DNA from: Candidatus Zixiibacteriota bacterium
GTDB taxonomy: Bacteria; Zixibacteria; MSB-5A5; GN15; PGXB01
Length of the DNA stretch: 64,000 nucleotides
Assembly: GCA_016933695.1 (NCBI GenBank)
Contig: JAFGAL010000014.1
Span: 1-64,000, forward strand
Direction of reading: 5' to 3'
Part shown: one piece after another, positions 36,844 to 45,403 of the stretch
Layout: every line of letters begins with the position of its first letter
Numbering within the stretch: the first letter of the stretch is position 1
Position numbers and translations under genes: made by a program
The notes under the pieces: model-generated
The model's input: only the letters and a program-made list of their open reading frames with translations
What the model was told of the DNA's origin: nothing
Database searches by the model: none

Positions 36844-36875
36844 AAAACGCCGCTGGCAACAGCGGCGTTTTATTT
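36844..36875 (+). terminator. strong terminator (12-bp stem, GCAA loop)
   Basis: AAAACGCCGCTG pairs perfectly with CAGCGGCGTTTT around a GCAA tetraloop and is followed by TATTTTG. It ends the plus-strand transcript from the decayed gene. Confidence 0.85.
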
Positions 36876-36901
36876 TGTCACTTTGTATTTCACCAATAAA
36901 A

Positions 36902-36929
36902 AAACCCCGCCATCGGGCGGGGTTTATAA
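36902..36929. terminator. bidirectional terminator
   Basis: AAACCCCGCC pairs with GGCGGGGTTT around a four-base loop. Flanking A and T runs let it serve both strands, including the minus-strand gene that ends at 36962. Confidence 0.85.
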
Positions 36930-36961
36930 TTCTAATTATCGCAATCCTGACTTACATTCTA

Positions 36962-37618
36962 CTATTTCAGCTCCGGCCATTTCAGGCTTTCCACCATAGT
37001 CAGAACTTCTTTCATCAAGTCATTGTAAAAGGCTTTTTCACAGTCCAGCAGACAAAACAGCGTATACTTGCCGTTTTTGACTGCGATCATTCCCACTCCA
37101 TAGGTCCTTGGGATCGTCTCGTCCATCCCGAGCTTTTTGGTGAAATGCGAACCGCCATCCCAGCGAGCGGCCTTTTTACCGTCGATTTCAAGCGAGGATT
37201 TATTCTCGCGGTTCAGGCCGTCGAAAAACAGATTTTCCTCCAACTGCAACAGTATGCTGAGAATTTCCTTTTTGTTATCGGATTTGTAGCTGTTGCTTGC
37301 GATCGAATCCACCAGTGCGCCGGGAAGCATCGGTTCTTCGACGATATAAAACTCCAGTGTGGGGACCTTGGCCAGCCCGGGATATGCCATTAATTCGCCC
37401 GGAATTTCATGATCCTTTTGCTGAAGAACCAGGCGAATCTTCTTGTCCGGCTTTTGCAGTTCCGGCTCCCAGTTTTCCAGGAGAGTCAGCTTGAAATCGT
37501 ATTCCGCATCGGTATAGACGTTTTTGTCGATGTCTCCCGATTTGGGCCTTTTCTTGCGGGCGAAGGCTGACGGCAGGCAGATTAAAATGATAAGACCGAA
37601 TACAAGTAAACGTTTCAT
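36962..37618 (-). CDS. exported protein of unknown function, PsbP/DUF1795-like
   Basis: A 218-residue protein with a cleavable signal peptide (LLVFGLIILICLPSAFA) and AAGGAGG ahead of the ATG. The mature part has alternating strands and helices. YDFKLTLLENWEP near its start and KNGKYTLFCLLDCEKAFYND with MVESLKWPE at its end match the general layout of the PsbP/DUF1795 (Mog1-like) fold, in which a fatty-acid-like beta-sheet packs on helices. The assignment is tentative and no function follows from it. It is a single-gene unit ending at a terminator. The divergent small-peptide transcript begins about 280 bases upstream. Confidence 0.65.
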   Translation of the reverse strand: MKRLLVFGLIILICLPSAFARKKRPKSGDIDKNVYTDAEYDFKLTLLENWEPELQKPDKKIRLVLQQKDHEIPGELMAYPGLAKVPTLEFYIVEEPMLPGALVDSIASNSYKSDNKKEILSILLQLEENLFFDGLNRENKSSLEIDGKKAARWDGGSHFTKKLGMDETIPRTYGVGMIAVKNGKYTLFCLLDCEKAFYNDLMKEVLTMVESLKWPELK

Positions 37619-37865
37619 GACGGCTCGAACCTCCTTATGGGTTTTTCGTGTCCAGCTCCGCCGGAATTGCTGCGAGGGTCGTCAGAGATGAGAATCCCGG
37701 CCAAACCTATAAAAGAGATCTTTCTTTCCCGTAATAAAATAATCACGATTGTATCATTTCGCAAGTCCATTCCTTTTAAGCGCCAGACGCCAATAAGACC
37801 CCTCACATGTTTCCATTCTGCACAGAAAGAACTTCCAATCGTCAAAAACCCATATCAATAAAGGG

Positions 37866-37894
37866 TTGACAAGATTCGACTCCCGCCTTATTTT
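37866..37894 (+). promoter_or_regulatory. sigma-70 promoter of the 34-residue peptide gene
   Basis: TTGACA (37866-37871), a 17-base spacer and TATTTT (37889-37894). The -35 is perfect and the -10 differs from TATAAT at two positions. Transcription would begin near 37901 and give a leader of about 117 bases before the small ORF. Confidence 0.7.
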
Positions 37895-38017
37895 GCAGGC
37901 GAAGATAGTTGGGCTATACAAATTACAAACCTTCCTTCTTTACAATATTCGTATCAGCTTGGAGTATCCTGAAGGAAGCAACCGCAACATAATGCTATCC
38001 CAAGGGAGGTAAACATT

Positions 38018-38122
38018 ATGTTTCTCTGGCTTCACAACCTGATCTGCGCCCTGTTCTTTGGGGGCAATGCACCGGATTGGCTAATCTGGTTGCATCAACT
38101 GCTTGGTTTGGGTGGCGGGTAA
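38018..38122 (+). CDS. 34-residue hydrophobic peptide gene
   Basis: The ATG at 38018 follows AAGGGAGGTAAACATT. The frame encodes a peptide starting MFLWLHNLICALFFGGNAPD and ending WLIWLHQLLGLGGG, with two similar hydrophobic segments (FLWLHNLICALFF and WLIWLHQLLG) joined by GGNAPD. It has one acidic residue and no lysine or arginine. A consensus promoter lies at 37866 and a perfect 10-bp terminator begins 26 bases after the stop, so the gene forms its own transcription unit of about 280 bases. I recognise no family. A small membrane protein, signalling peptide or membrane-active toxin are all possible. Confidence 0.6.
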   Translation: MFLWLHNLICALFFGGNAPDWLIWLHQLLGLGGG

Positions 38123-38148
38123 AATATCCCGTACACCTGATAGTCGAC

Positions 38149-38178
38149 AAGGCGGAATTGCACTCGATTCCGCCTTTA
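38149..38178 (+). terminator. terminator of the small peptide gene
   Basis: AAGGCGGAAT pairs perfectly with ATTCCGCCTT around the eight-base loop TGCACTCG, 27 bases after the stop of the 34-residue ORF. The T tract is short (CCTTTACA). Confidence 0.75.
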
Positions 38179-38326
38179 CATTGTACCCGCATTACGGATT
38201 GGCATATCGGCGGCTATCTTGCACATCGGCGAAACCTCTTATTGACAGTGGCTTTTTCAACTGCCATCTATCGGGTCGGTTTCACCGCCATCAACTCAAA
38301 TTGCATTATTTCTTTATCGTGATGTA

Positions 38327-38818
38327 TTACAATGTCTTTTGCATCCAGACCATGTCGAAATCAAGGCCTTTTTTACAGCCGATACGTTTAAATCGTCCAC
38401 ATTCGATAAAACCACGTTGGCGATGAAACCGAATGCTTCCGTCGTTAAGAGATGAAATCGACGCCAGAAATATCTCGATGCCGCGCTTTCTGGCTTCGGC
38501 TTCGAAATGATCAAGCATTTGTTTGCCCAGCCCTTTGCCGGTATGATCCGGCAGGATAAAATAAGTAACTTCAGCGGTGCGACCAAACGAATCCGCCGGA
38601 TGATAGGGATGAATGAAACCGAATCCGACAATCTCGCCGGTTTCGGTTTTGACGACCAGCGAGGGATAATCGCCGATCATCATGAGAAACCGATCGAATA
38701 GACGGTAATTGACTTTGACACCGAAATACGCAGCAAAGCTGTTTTCCACGAAATAGTTGAATATATCAATAACGGCCGTGCGCGCATCCGGCATCATCGG
38801 CTCAAGACGGTATTGCAT
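38327..38818 (-). CDS. GNAT-family N-acetyltransferase
   Basis: A 163-residue GNAT protein similar in layout to phosphinothricin-type acetyltransferases. It has VVKTETGEIVGFGFIHPYHP (strand 2-4 region), TYFILPDHTGKGLGKQMLDH (acetyl-CoA pyrophosphate loop, G-K-G-L-G) and ASISSLNDGSIRFHRQRGF (motif B). The substrate amine is unknown. It lies 13 bases after the end of the larger M1-like gene in the same direction, so they may share a transcript. No membrane segment or fusion is present. Confidence 0.85.
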   Translation of the reverse strand: MQYRLEPMMPDARTAVIDIFNYFVENSFAAYFGVKVNYRLFDRFLMMIGDYPSLVVKTETGEIVGFGFIHPYHPADSFGRTAEVTYFILPDHTGKGLGKQMLDHFEAEARKRGIEIFLASISSLNDGSIRFHRQRGFIECGRFKRIGCKKGLDFDMVWMQKTL

Positions 38819-38831
38819 AAGAAAAACCCTT

Positions 38832-40154
38832 TTACTTCATCAATCCCGGCTGGGAAAGCATCACCCGGATTTTCGTCTCAAGCGTTCCGTCCGGATCGTA
38901 ATTCGCCACGTACGTCATGAAATCCTGATAGGTCAACACCCGTCCGAGAAAATCCCGATATATGTCATTCAACATCTGCCAGTAGGCGCCGTCGCCGATT
39001 TGCCGACAGATAACATCGAGGACGTACGGCCCTTTGGCGTATATCACCATGCCTTTAGCCTGGCTGTCGAGCTGATCAATATCGATAATCGGAATATCTC
39101 CGCGCGATCCCTCGATTTCATGGTACTGCGCCAGCATGGCCTGCATTTCGCGGACGTATACGTCCTCGCCGATAATTTCCTTGTTCATCAACATGCGCGC
39201 ATGCTGGGGAATAATCACCGCCGGGAGCCAGAATCCCTTACCCTGGTACCGTCCGAATACACCGGAGCCGAACCATTGCTGGGCAATCGAGACGTGCAGG
39301 GTTTCGTACTGCCCCTGGCGATAGCTGTCAAGATACTGTTTGCCGAGCGTCATCAGCCCCGTGGAAACATTCGCTCCCTGCAAATCGGAATCATCCATCA
39401 GCGTCAGTCGCGAATGCGGGTAATCACCCAGACGGTCGCTGAAAAAATCGAACACCGCCGCAGCTTCATTGAGGATATTATCCACCAACTGATCCTTCAA
39501 CATGCCGGAATTGTAAAAATATATCTCCTTGTCGCCTCGGGTATTTTCGATTTTGGTGATCTCATATAAATTGGACCGTGCGAAAATGATCGGGATTTTA
39601 AATACCGGAATGGCGGTTTCCCAGACAAATCGGGCGGGATCGGCATAGGTGTCTTCTTCTATCAGATTGCCGCTTGCAATAACGATAAAATCATCCGGGA
39701 CCTCGGCGATAATGGTTACGATAGCGTTATCATCGGCAATCATCGGATACCAGCGATGACCGCGATCAAGCGCCAAGCGGTCGGATTTTTGCGTAAACTG
39801 CAGAGCATAGACAAAACGCAGGATCAATTCGGTTGCCTCAACCTGATCGGGTTGCACGCCCAGATACAGCGAATCCTGCCCGCCGAAGCTGTAATGCATA
39901 TTGGACCAGTTACCGGAACCGTCCGTTTTGGCCTGTATCGACTTAATCCCGGCAAACGAAGAAAACAGCATCATGAACTCGTCGATATCATCCGGCTTGG
40001 TAATATGCACATCGGCGGTCACATCGACGCGATTCGATTCTGGATCGAACGATACCTGCATGTCGTATGAAACAACATCAATCTCACCGGCAAACACAAC
40101 GGATGCGAAAACAACAAGAACCGCACACAGCCATCCGATATCTGTAAAGCGCAT
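38832..40154 (-). CDS. exported M1-aminopeptidase-like protein without the zinc site
   Basis: A 440-residue protein starting at the ATG at 40154, placed correctly after AAAGGAGG, with a signal peptide (IGWLCAVLVVFASVVFA). The beta-rich N-terminal domain and the following region look like M1 (gluzincin) peptidases, but every active-site motif is changed. HELAHQWFG reads VSIAQQWFG at residues 288-296, GAMEN reads GANVS, and the downstream NEG-x-A helix carries no glutamate in the expected place (GKGFWLPAV). It therefore cannot bind zinc in the usual way. It could be a pseudoenzyme that binds peptides or substrates, or a scaffold. It precedes a GNAT gene. Confidence 0.72.
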   Translation of the reverse strand: MRFTDIGWLCAVLVVFASVVFAGEIDVVSYDMQVSFDPESNRVDVTADVHITKPDDIDEFMMLFSSFAGIKSIQAKTDGSGNWSNMHYSFGGQDSLYLGVQPDQVEATELILRFVYALQFTQKSDRLALDRGHRWYPMIADDNAIVTIIAEVPDDFIVIASGNLIEEDTYADPARFVWETAIPVFKIPIIFARSNLYEITKIENTRGDKEIYFYNSGMLKDQLVDNILNEAAAVFDFFSDRLGDYPHSRLTLMDDSDLQGANVSTGLMTLGKQYLDSYRQGQYETLHVSIAQQWFGSGVFGRYQGKGFWLPAVIIPQHARMLMNKEIIGEDVYVREMQAMLAQYHEIEGSRGDIPIIDIDQLDSQAKGMVIYAKGPYVLDVICRQIGDGAYWQMLNDIYRDFLGRVLTYQDFMTYVANYDPDGTLETKIRVMLSQPGLMK

Positions 40155-40201
40155 CATATCCTCCTTTAAAAACATATCGGGGCGTTATCGTAATAGACGT
40201 A

Positions 40202-40852
40202 TTACCCCTTGATTTTGATGATATCTTCTTCTTTGCCCAGCACAATCAACACGTCGGTATCAAGCACTTTGTACTCACCGCCCGGAGCGAAATAGAACTC
40301 GCCGGTTTGACTGTTTTTGACCGCGACCACCTGAACATGATACTTCGAACGCAGGCCAAGCTCTTTCAACTGCTTATTGAAATAAGCATCGGGCGGAAGC
40401 AGTTCCGCCACGTAGAAGTCATCAGCCAGCGGCAGGAAATCGATTAAATTCTGACGAGCCAGTGAATGGGACAGGCGAATCGCCATTTGTTCTTCGGGTA
40501 TCACCGTCTCGGTTGCGCCGACCTTGATAAGGATTTTAGCATGATCAGATGAATTGGCTTTGACAATAATCGACCGCGCACCCAGCTCTTTAAGATACAG
40601 GGTGATTAAAATCGCGGCGTGCGAATCCTTGCCGGTCGAAACCACAAAACAGTCGTAGGCATCGACACCGAGATTTTCCAGAAAACTCCGCTCCGTGGCA
40701 TCGGCCACGATGGCAATGTGGGCCTTTTCCTGCACGGACTGCGCCTTGTTTTTGTCGACATCAATGGCAGTCACTTTGCATGAAAGCCCGGCCAGTTCTT
40801 TGGCCACGGTCGCCCCGAAATTCCCCAGCCCGATTACACCGAATGTTTTCAT
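40202..40852 (-). CDS. ktrA: potassium-channel regulatory subunit (TrkA/KtrA)
   Basis: A 216-residue RCK protein. The N-terminal Rossmann domain opens IGLGNFGATVAKELAGLSCK and contains ATERSFLENLGVDAYDCFVV, and the C-terminal TrkA-C domain ends VLDTDVLIVLGKEEDI. RCK subunits assemble as an octameric ring on the cytosolic side and gate K+ uptake in response to ATP/ADP or NADH and, in some, cyclic di-AMP. The gene lies seven bases after the KtrB-type membrane subunit in the same direction, the usual ktrAB pairing. Confidence 0.92.
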   Translation of the reverse strand: MKTFGVIGLGNFGATVAKELAGLSCKVTAIDVDKNKAQSVQEKAHIAIVADATERSFLENLGVDAYDCFVVSTGKDSHAAILITLYLKELGARSIIVKANSSDHAKILIKVGATETVIPEEQMAIRLSHSLARQNLIDFLPLADDFYVAELLPPDAYFNKQLKELGLRSKYHVQVVAVKNSQTGEFYFAPGGEYKVLDTDVLIVLGKEEDIIKIKG

Positions 40853-40859
40853 ATCGACT

Positions 40860-42215
40860 TCATCCTACCATAACCGGTTCTTCAACATATACGATCTCAC
40901 CCTTGCGCGGGGGATGCGCCAGGGTCAATACCAGCGTCAGCAATCCCACCCTACCGATGAACATCAATAAGATAATAATGATTTTGCCGAAATCATGCAA
41001 ATGCTCGGTCATCCCGAGCGACAGGCCCACGGTACCGAATGCGGAGATCACCTCGAACAAATTGTCGCCGAACCATCCGTGCACCATGCGATGCGGCAGT
41101 GGTTTTTCTTCGGCAACCAGTAATGTCACCAGCATGAGAACGATTATAAAAACCGCGATCAGGATCACAGTCAGGGCGCGGGAAACCGAATCAGTGCTAA
41201 TCGAACGCCGGAAGGCTTTCACCGCGTTGCGACCGAGAAAACGATTATAGGCCAGCAACATGACAATGCCGAAGGTGGTGGCTTTCACCCCGCCGCCGGT
41301 CGATCCCGGACAGGCACCGATAAACATGAGAATCATGGTCAGCACCAGACTCACTTCGGTCAATCCGGCCTGGGGAACGGTGTTAAACCCCGCCGTACGG
41401 GCTGTCACTGCCTGGAAAAAGGCATTAGCCAGTCCGGATATTATCCCCATCTCGTCGAAGGCATTGTTGAAATCGGCGAAGTAAAACGCGATTGTTCCAC
41501 CGACCAATAAAACACCGGTCAGACTCAGGCACAGTTTGCAGTGAAGCGAAAGCTGTCCCCGACGAAGCACCGCCAGCGAAAACAACTCGGCAATAACAAT
41601 AAAGCCCAATCCCCCGCAGATAATCAGAAACGAGAACATCGCGATTACCAGAACATTACCGCTGAAGCTTTCCAGGCTGTCGCTGAATGTCGAAAACCCC
41701 GCATTGCAAAACGCCGAAACGGAATGAAACACTGCGTCAAATGCCGCCTGATCGACAGGAAGCCCCTTGCTAAACAGGGCAAACAACACTACGGCGCCTA
41801 TCAGTTCGAATGCCAGTGTCACCGCGATGACGGATTTGAGAAGGCTTGTCGACGAGATTTTTCGATCGTTACCCAGTGTATTGGCGAGAATCAACCGATC
41901 TTTGAATGAAAGACGTGGCATGAATGACACCAGCAGGGCCGTAGTCAGAGTCATGATACCCAATCCCCCAAACTGGATTAACAGCAGAATCACCACCTGT
42001 CCGAATGTTGAGAAATCTTTCCCGGTATCGAGCACGGTTAACCCGGTCACGCAGACTGCTGACGTGGACGTAAACAGGGCATCGACAAATGAGATACGTC
42101 CATTCGTCGAACTGACCGGCAAAGACAATAAAACCGTCCCGATCACAATTGCTGTCAGAAAATAGACAACGATTTTACGATCAGGTTTTTTCCCCAGTAA
42201 TTCCATGGCCGCCAT
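40860..42215 (-). CDS. ktrB: KtrB/TrkH-type potassium transporter membrane subunit
   Basis: A 451-residue membrane protein with the four M1-P-M2 repeats of the SKT family. The four selectivity-filter regions read SAVCVTGLTVLDTG, HSVSAFCNAGFSTF, TARTAGFNTV and SAFGTVGLSLG. At this length and with this N-terminus it fits KtrB better than E. coli TrkH. It forms the K+ (or Na+-coupled K+) pathway with the neighbouring RCK subunit. The start may be 42215 or the ATG at 42206 (MELLGKKP). No KdpD-like regulator is nearby. Confidence 0.92.
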   Translation of the reverse strand: MAAMELLGKKPDRKIVVYFLTAIVIGTVLLSLPVSSTNGRISFVDALFTSTSAVCVTGLTVLDTGKDFSTFGQVVILLLIQFGGLGIMTLTTALLVSFMPRLSFKDRLILANTLGNDRKISSTSLLKSVIAVTLAFELIGAVVLFALFSKGLPVDQAAFDAVFHSVSAFCNAGFSTFSDSLESFSGNVLVIAMFSFLIICGGLGFIVIAELFSLAVLRRGQLSLHCKLCLSLTGVLLVGGTIAFYFADFNNAFDEMGIISGLANAFFQAVTARTAGFNTVPQAGLTEVSLVLTMILMFIGACPGSTGGGVKATTFGIVMLLAYNRFLGRNAVKAFRRSISTDSVSRALTVILIAVFIIVLMLVTLLVAEEKPLPHRMVHGWFGDNLFEVISAFGTVGLSLGMTEHLHDFGKIIIILLMFIGRVGLLTLVLTLAHPPRKGEIVYVEEPVMVG

Positions 42216-42324
42216 ACATCTTATAATCGCAATATCGGGAATATATGCAGTTTTTTATGATGACAAATATGATAAAATAACCCGCGTGATCGGGATTGAA
42301 CAATCCGGCTTATGAAAACGAAGC

Positions 42325-43389
42325 TTATTTATGATAATTGACCAGCGGCAGAAGTTTAAACGGCGCGGGATTATTTCCGGCATAATTCAGGACGCCGATC
42401 TGCAGGCCACTTAGTTCTCTGGCAATATTCAGCAAACTGATCGATACGCCCGTCATCCGTTCTTTGGCCTGGCAGTATCCTGCCAGCTTGAATCCGTCGA
42501 GATTATAGCCTTTAATCAGTAATCCGGCAATTGATACGCCCTCTATATCCACACCGACAATCCCTCCGCCCGCAATGGTCAACCAGCGGATTTTACGCCC
42601 GCCGACACCTAAACCGGCAACGGAAATGCCATCGATCGTCCTGCCTCCAACCCCCAATCCGGCAACAGTAACACCGTTGACATCATAACCGCCGACACCC
42701 AATCCGCCGATCATAACACCCTCAAGACTGTGGCCGCCGATTCCGAGTCCACTGATAGCGACGCCATTGATTATATCCGCACCGACACCCAATCCGCCGA
42801 TGGCAAGCCCCTTGATCTCATCGCCGCCAATCCCCAAACCGCCGATCACAACACCTTCCATCCGGTCGCCGCCAACACCCAGACCACCGACCGCCAAACC
42901 GGTCACATCATCGCTTCCCACACCCAAACCACCGATGGCAATACCGTCGAGCTCATCCACTCCCGCCCCCAAACCGCCTATAGCCACACCCGTGAATTTA
43001 TCACACCCCATTCCCAGAGCGCCAATCGCGACACCGGTTATGTCATCGGCGGCGACTCCCAGACCACCGATTATAAGGCCGTTAATATGGTCCGCCGCAA
43101 CGGCGAAACAGCCGATCGCCACGCCGTTGATACGATGTCCCACCGGTGCTGTCAGTCCGATTGCCAGACCGTTGAATTCAAAATGCGGATTTTGCTTGGG
43201 GACCCAGAGCGTGACATTGAGTCCGTTGACGGCGCGAACCTGATGATCGACCAGATTGATACGAATGCCGTTCAGATATTTGGAATTGCCGAAACCGATG
43301 CCGCTATTATTTACGGTTAAACCCAGCGATGAAGCCTGCGCCACACCGCCCGCCAAGATTAACAGCGAAAGGATAATCCTCAGAAACAT
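42325..43389 (-). CDS. exported LA_2272-type surface protein made of 15-residue repeats
   Basis: A 354-residue protein. GGAGGAGAATATG fixes the ATG at 43389, and a signal peptide (IILSLLILAGGVAQA) follows. From about residue 75 it consists of some 16 consecutive 15-residue repeats of the form INGVAIGGLGVGADD, which should fold as a regular beta-solenoid. The ending, LSGLQIGVLNYAGNNPAPFK, is typical of LA_2272-family surface-repeat proteins. Function of the family is unknown. The 45-bp periodicity is visible in the DNA but the repeats are degenerate, so it is an old array. It is a single gene between ktrB and an S9 peptidase. Confidence 0.85.
   Translation of the reverse strand: MFLRIILSLLILAGGVAQASSLGLTVNNSGIGFGNSKYLNGIRINLVDHQVRAVNGLNVTLWVPKQNPHFEFNGLAIGLTAPVGHRINGVAIGCFAVAADHINGLIIGGLGVAADDITGVAIGALGMGCDKFTGVAIGGLGAGVDELDGIAIGGLGVGSDDVTGLAVGGLGVGGDRMEGVVIGGLGIGGDEIKGLAIGGLGVGADIINGVAISGLGIGGHSLEGVMIGGLGVGGYDVNGVTVAGLGVGGRTIDGISVAGLGVGGRKIRWLTIAGGGIVGVDIEGVSIAGLLIKGYNLDGFKLAGYCQAKERMTGVSISLLNIARELSGLQIGVLNYAGNNPAPFKLLPLVNYHK
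42475..43200 (-). repeat. 45-bp degenerate tandem repeat, coding
   Basis: About sixteen copies of a 45-base unit encode the 15-residue solenoid of the surface protein. Copies vary at many third positions and at several amino acids, unlike a recent expansion or a CRISPR array. Confidence 0.8.
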
Positions 43390-43465
43390 ATTCTCCTCCA
43401 ACCGACAATCGGTGCTACCATAGCTATTGTAATAGACGATGTGCTGATGACAAAGTTGCAATCAA

Positions 43466-45403
43466 TCACAGGTTGTCGATTTCCACCGGTTTGATATCAT
43501 CGGCCAGATGAAATCCGAAAACGCGCGAATAAAAATACAATTCGCCGTCCAGTGCCGCCTTGATATTCTCCGCAATCCGAAATCCGTGCTGTTCGCCCTC
43601 GAACGGAATATACGCGGTGGGGATGCCTTTGTTTTTCAGCGCCCGATACATTTTCTCCGCCTGATCGGGTGGAACGACTTTGTCATCCAACCCCTGAAAG
43701 AAGATCACCGGGCTGGATAATCCGGCAATGAAATGTATTGGCGAACGCGCGATATATAAATCGACTGCTTCGGGATACGGGCCGACCAGGTGATCCATAT
43801 AATACGATTCGAATTTATGCGTATCCCGTGCCAGTGACTGCAAGTCACTCACGCCGTACCGACTGCATCCGGCATGAAAAACGTCGCGAAACGTCAGTGC
43901 CGCCAGCGTGGTATACCCACCCGCACTCCCGCCACGAATCGCCAGACGATTGCCGTCGACCTTGCCGTCCGCGGCCAGAAAACGCGCGCCGTTAATGCAA
44001 TCGTCCACATCGACAATACCCCATCGGCCATTGAGTCGCTGACGGTACTCGCGACCATAGCCGGTACTGCCGCCATAGTTGACATCGAGGACGGCGATTC
44101 CCCGGCTGGTCCAATACTGGATTTCGACATCGAGCGCGTCGGTCGTGGCGCTGGTCGGTCCGCCATGACTCATCACCACAAGTGGTGGACGTTCAGTATC
44201 TGTCGCGGTGAAATCCTTATTAGCCGGCGGATAAAAAAAACCATGGGCGGTTAAGCCGCCCTCGGTGGGGAACTCAATCGCCTGTGCCGCCGATATGTAG
44301 CCGGTATCGATGTGTTCGGAAGTCGAACGATGAATGGTTTCACATACACCCTGGTCGAGATCAAACGCCACCACTGCAACATAGGCAGTCGGCGAAGCAC
44401 CAATATACACAACGCGCTTTTCATTGGCGCATAATGAGAAGCTCTTATGGAGAGTATGTGGCAGGTCAATTTGCCGAAATACACCGTTTGTCGTATCCAG
44501 TTTCGCCATCCGCCACTGTCCATTGCGGCAAAACGCACAGACAATAAGATGAGCGGAGACAAACGCGTACGTCGACGTGCCGAATACCCAGTGCGGCGTG
44601 CCGAATTCGGCTTCCATCGGATAAACCGCGTCAATCTGATCATCATGCCGACGATACAGATTCCACCAACCGGTTCGATCCGAAATAAAATGCAAATCAC
44701 CGTCCGGCGACCATACCGGGTGACATATCGATTCGTTTTCTCCACCGGCTATAGAGCGGATATTATCGAGTGTGCCGTCGTCGTTGATATCCGCCAGCCA
44801 CAATGTGGTACCGTCCCACGGCATGTTGGGATGATTCCATGACAACCAGGTCAGCTGACGATTGTCGGGACTGATACGCGGGGATGAATAGAAATCATCG
44901 CCTTGCACCAGATTTGCAACAGCCATTGTATTATCGAGATGTATCGCCGCCAGGGTCGTTACCGCTTCGGATTCGGAATCGGTATGGTCCTCCCGAACAC
45001 AGATCAATCGCCGGTGTTTCGCATCAATGGTGAAATCGGCGAAGTGCATCGGCCCCGGCGGAGTAATGACTCGCGGGGCGGTATTCGGTTCCTGACAATA
45101 CACGCGTCCATCGGAGAAGTTGGAGAAATACACGATTCCATCACGAACGACAAACGCCCCGCCACCGTATTCATTGACACAAGTGCGAACATTAAAATCG
45201 GGCGGGGTGATATCCGTGATTGTGCCGCTGGAACTTCGCGTCACTAAAACGCACCGGCCCTTTTCCATCGGCCGACGTTCCAGCCAGTATATGTCGTCGG
45301 CATCAAGTACCACCTGAACCAGCGCGATATGCGCCGATATGATATCATCGGTTGTAATCGGTGATTTCCAGGAACCGAATGAGGCGATGGCCGGTGTCGT
45401 CAT
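43466..45403 (-). CDS. S9 prolyl-oligopeptidase family peptidase
   Basis: A 645-residue protein. The N-terminal 370 residues form a beta-propeller (WLERRPMEKGRC, ISPDNRQLTWLSWNHPNMPW) and the C-terminal 260 residues an alpha/beta-hydrolase. The catalytic serine is in IRGGSAGGYTTLAAL, the aspartate in FFQGLDDKVVPPDQAE and the histidine in EGEQHGFR. The family cuts short peptides, often after proline or with dipeptidyl specificity. There is no signal peptide, so it is probably cytosolic. It overlaps the nitroreductase gene by four bases, suggesting co-expression. Confidence 0.92.
   Translation of the reverse strand: MTTPAIASFGSWKSPITTDDIISAHIALVQVVLDADDIYWLERRPMEKGRCVLVTRSSSGTITDITPPDFNVRTCVNEYGGGAFVVRDGIVYFSNFSDGRVYCQEPNTAPRVITPPGPMHFADFTIDAKHRRLICVREDHTDSESEAVTTLAAIHLDNTMAVANLVQGDDFYSSPRISPDNRQLTWLSWNHPNMPWDGTTLWLADINDDGTLDNIRSIAGGENESICHPVWSPDGDLHFISDRTGWWNLYRRHDDQIDAVYPMEAEFGTPHWVFGTSTYAFVSAHLIVCAFCRNGQWRMAKLDTTNGVFRQIDLPHTLHKSFSLCANEKRVVYIGASPTAYVAVVAFDLDQGVCETIHRSTSEHIDTGYISAAQAIEFPTEGGLTAHGFFYPPANKDFTATDTERPPLVVMSHGGPTSATTDALDVEIQYWTSRGIAVLDVNYGGSTGYGREYRQRLNGRWGIVDVDDCINGARFLAADGKVDGNRLAIRGGSAGGYTTLAALTFRDVFHAGCSRYGVSDLQSLARDTHKFESYYMDHLVGPYPEAVDLYIARSPIHFIAGLSSPVIFFQGLDDKVVPPDQAEKMYRALKNKGIPTAYIPFEGEQHGFRIAENIKAALDGELYFYSRVFGFHLADDIKPVEIDNL

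Noticed and set aside
42475..43200. Possible CRISPR-like or satellite array (45-bp period)
   Set aside because: The period is exactly 15 codons, repeats vary at synonymous positions and there are no unique spacers. It encodes a surface solenoid protein.
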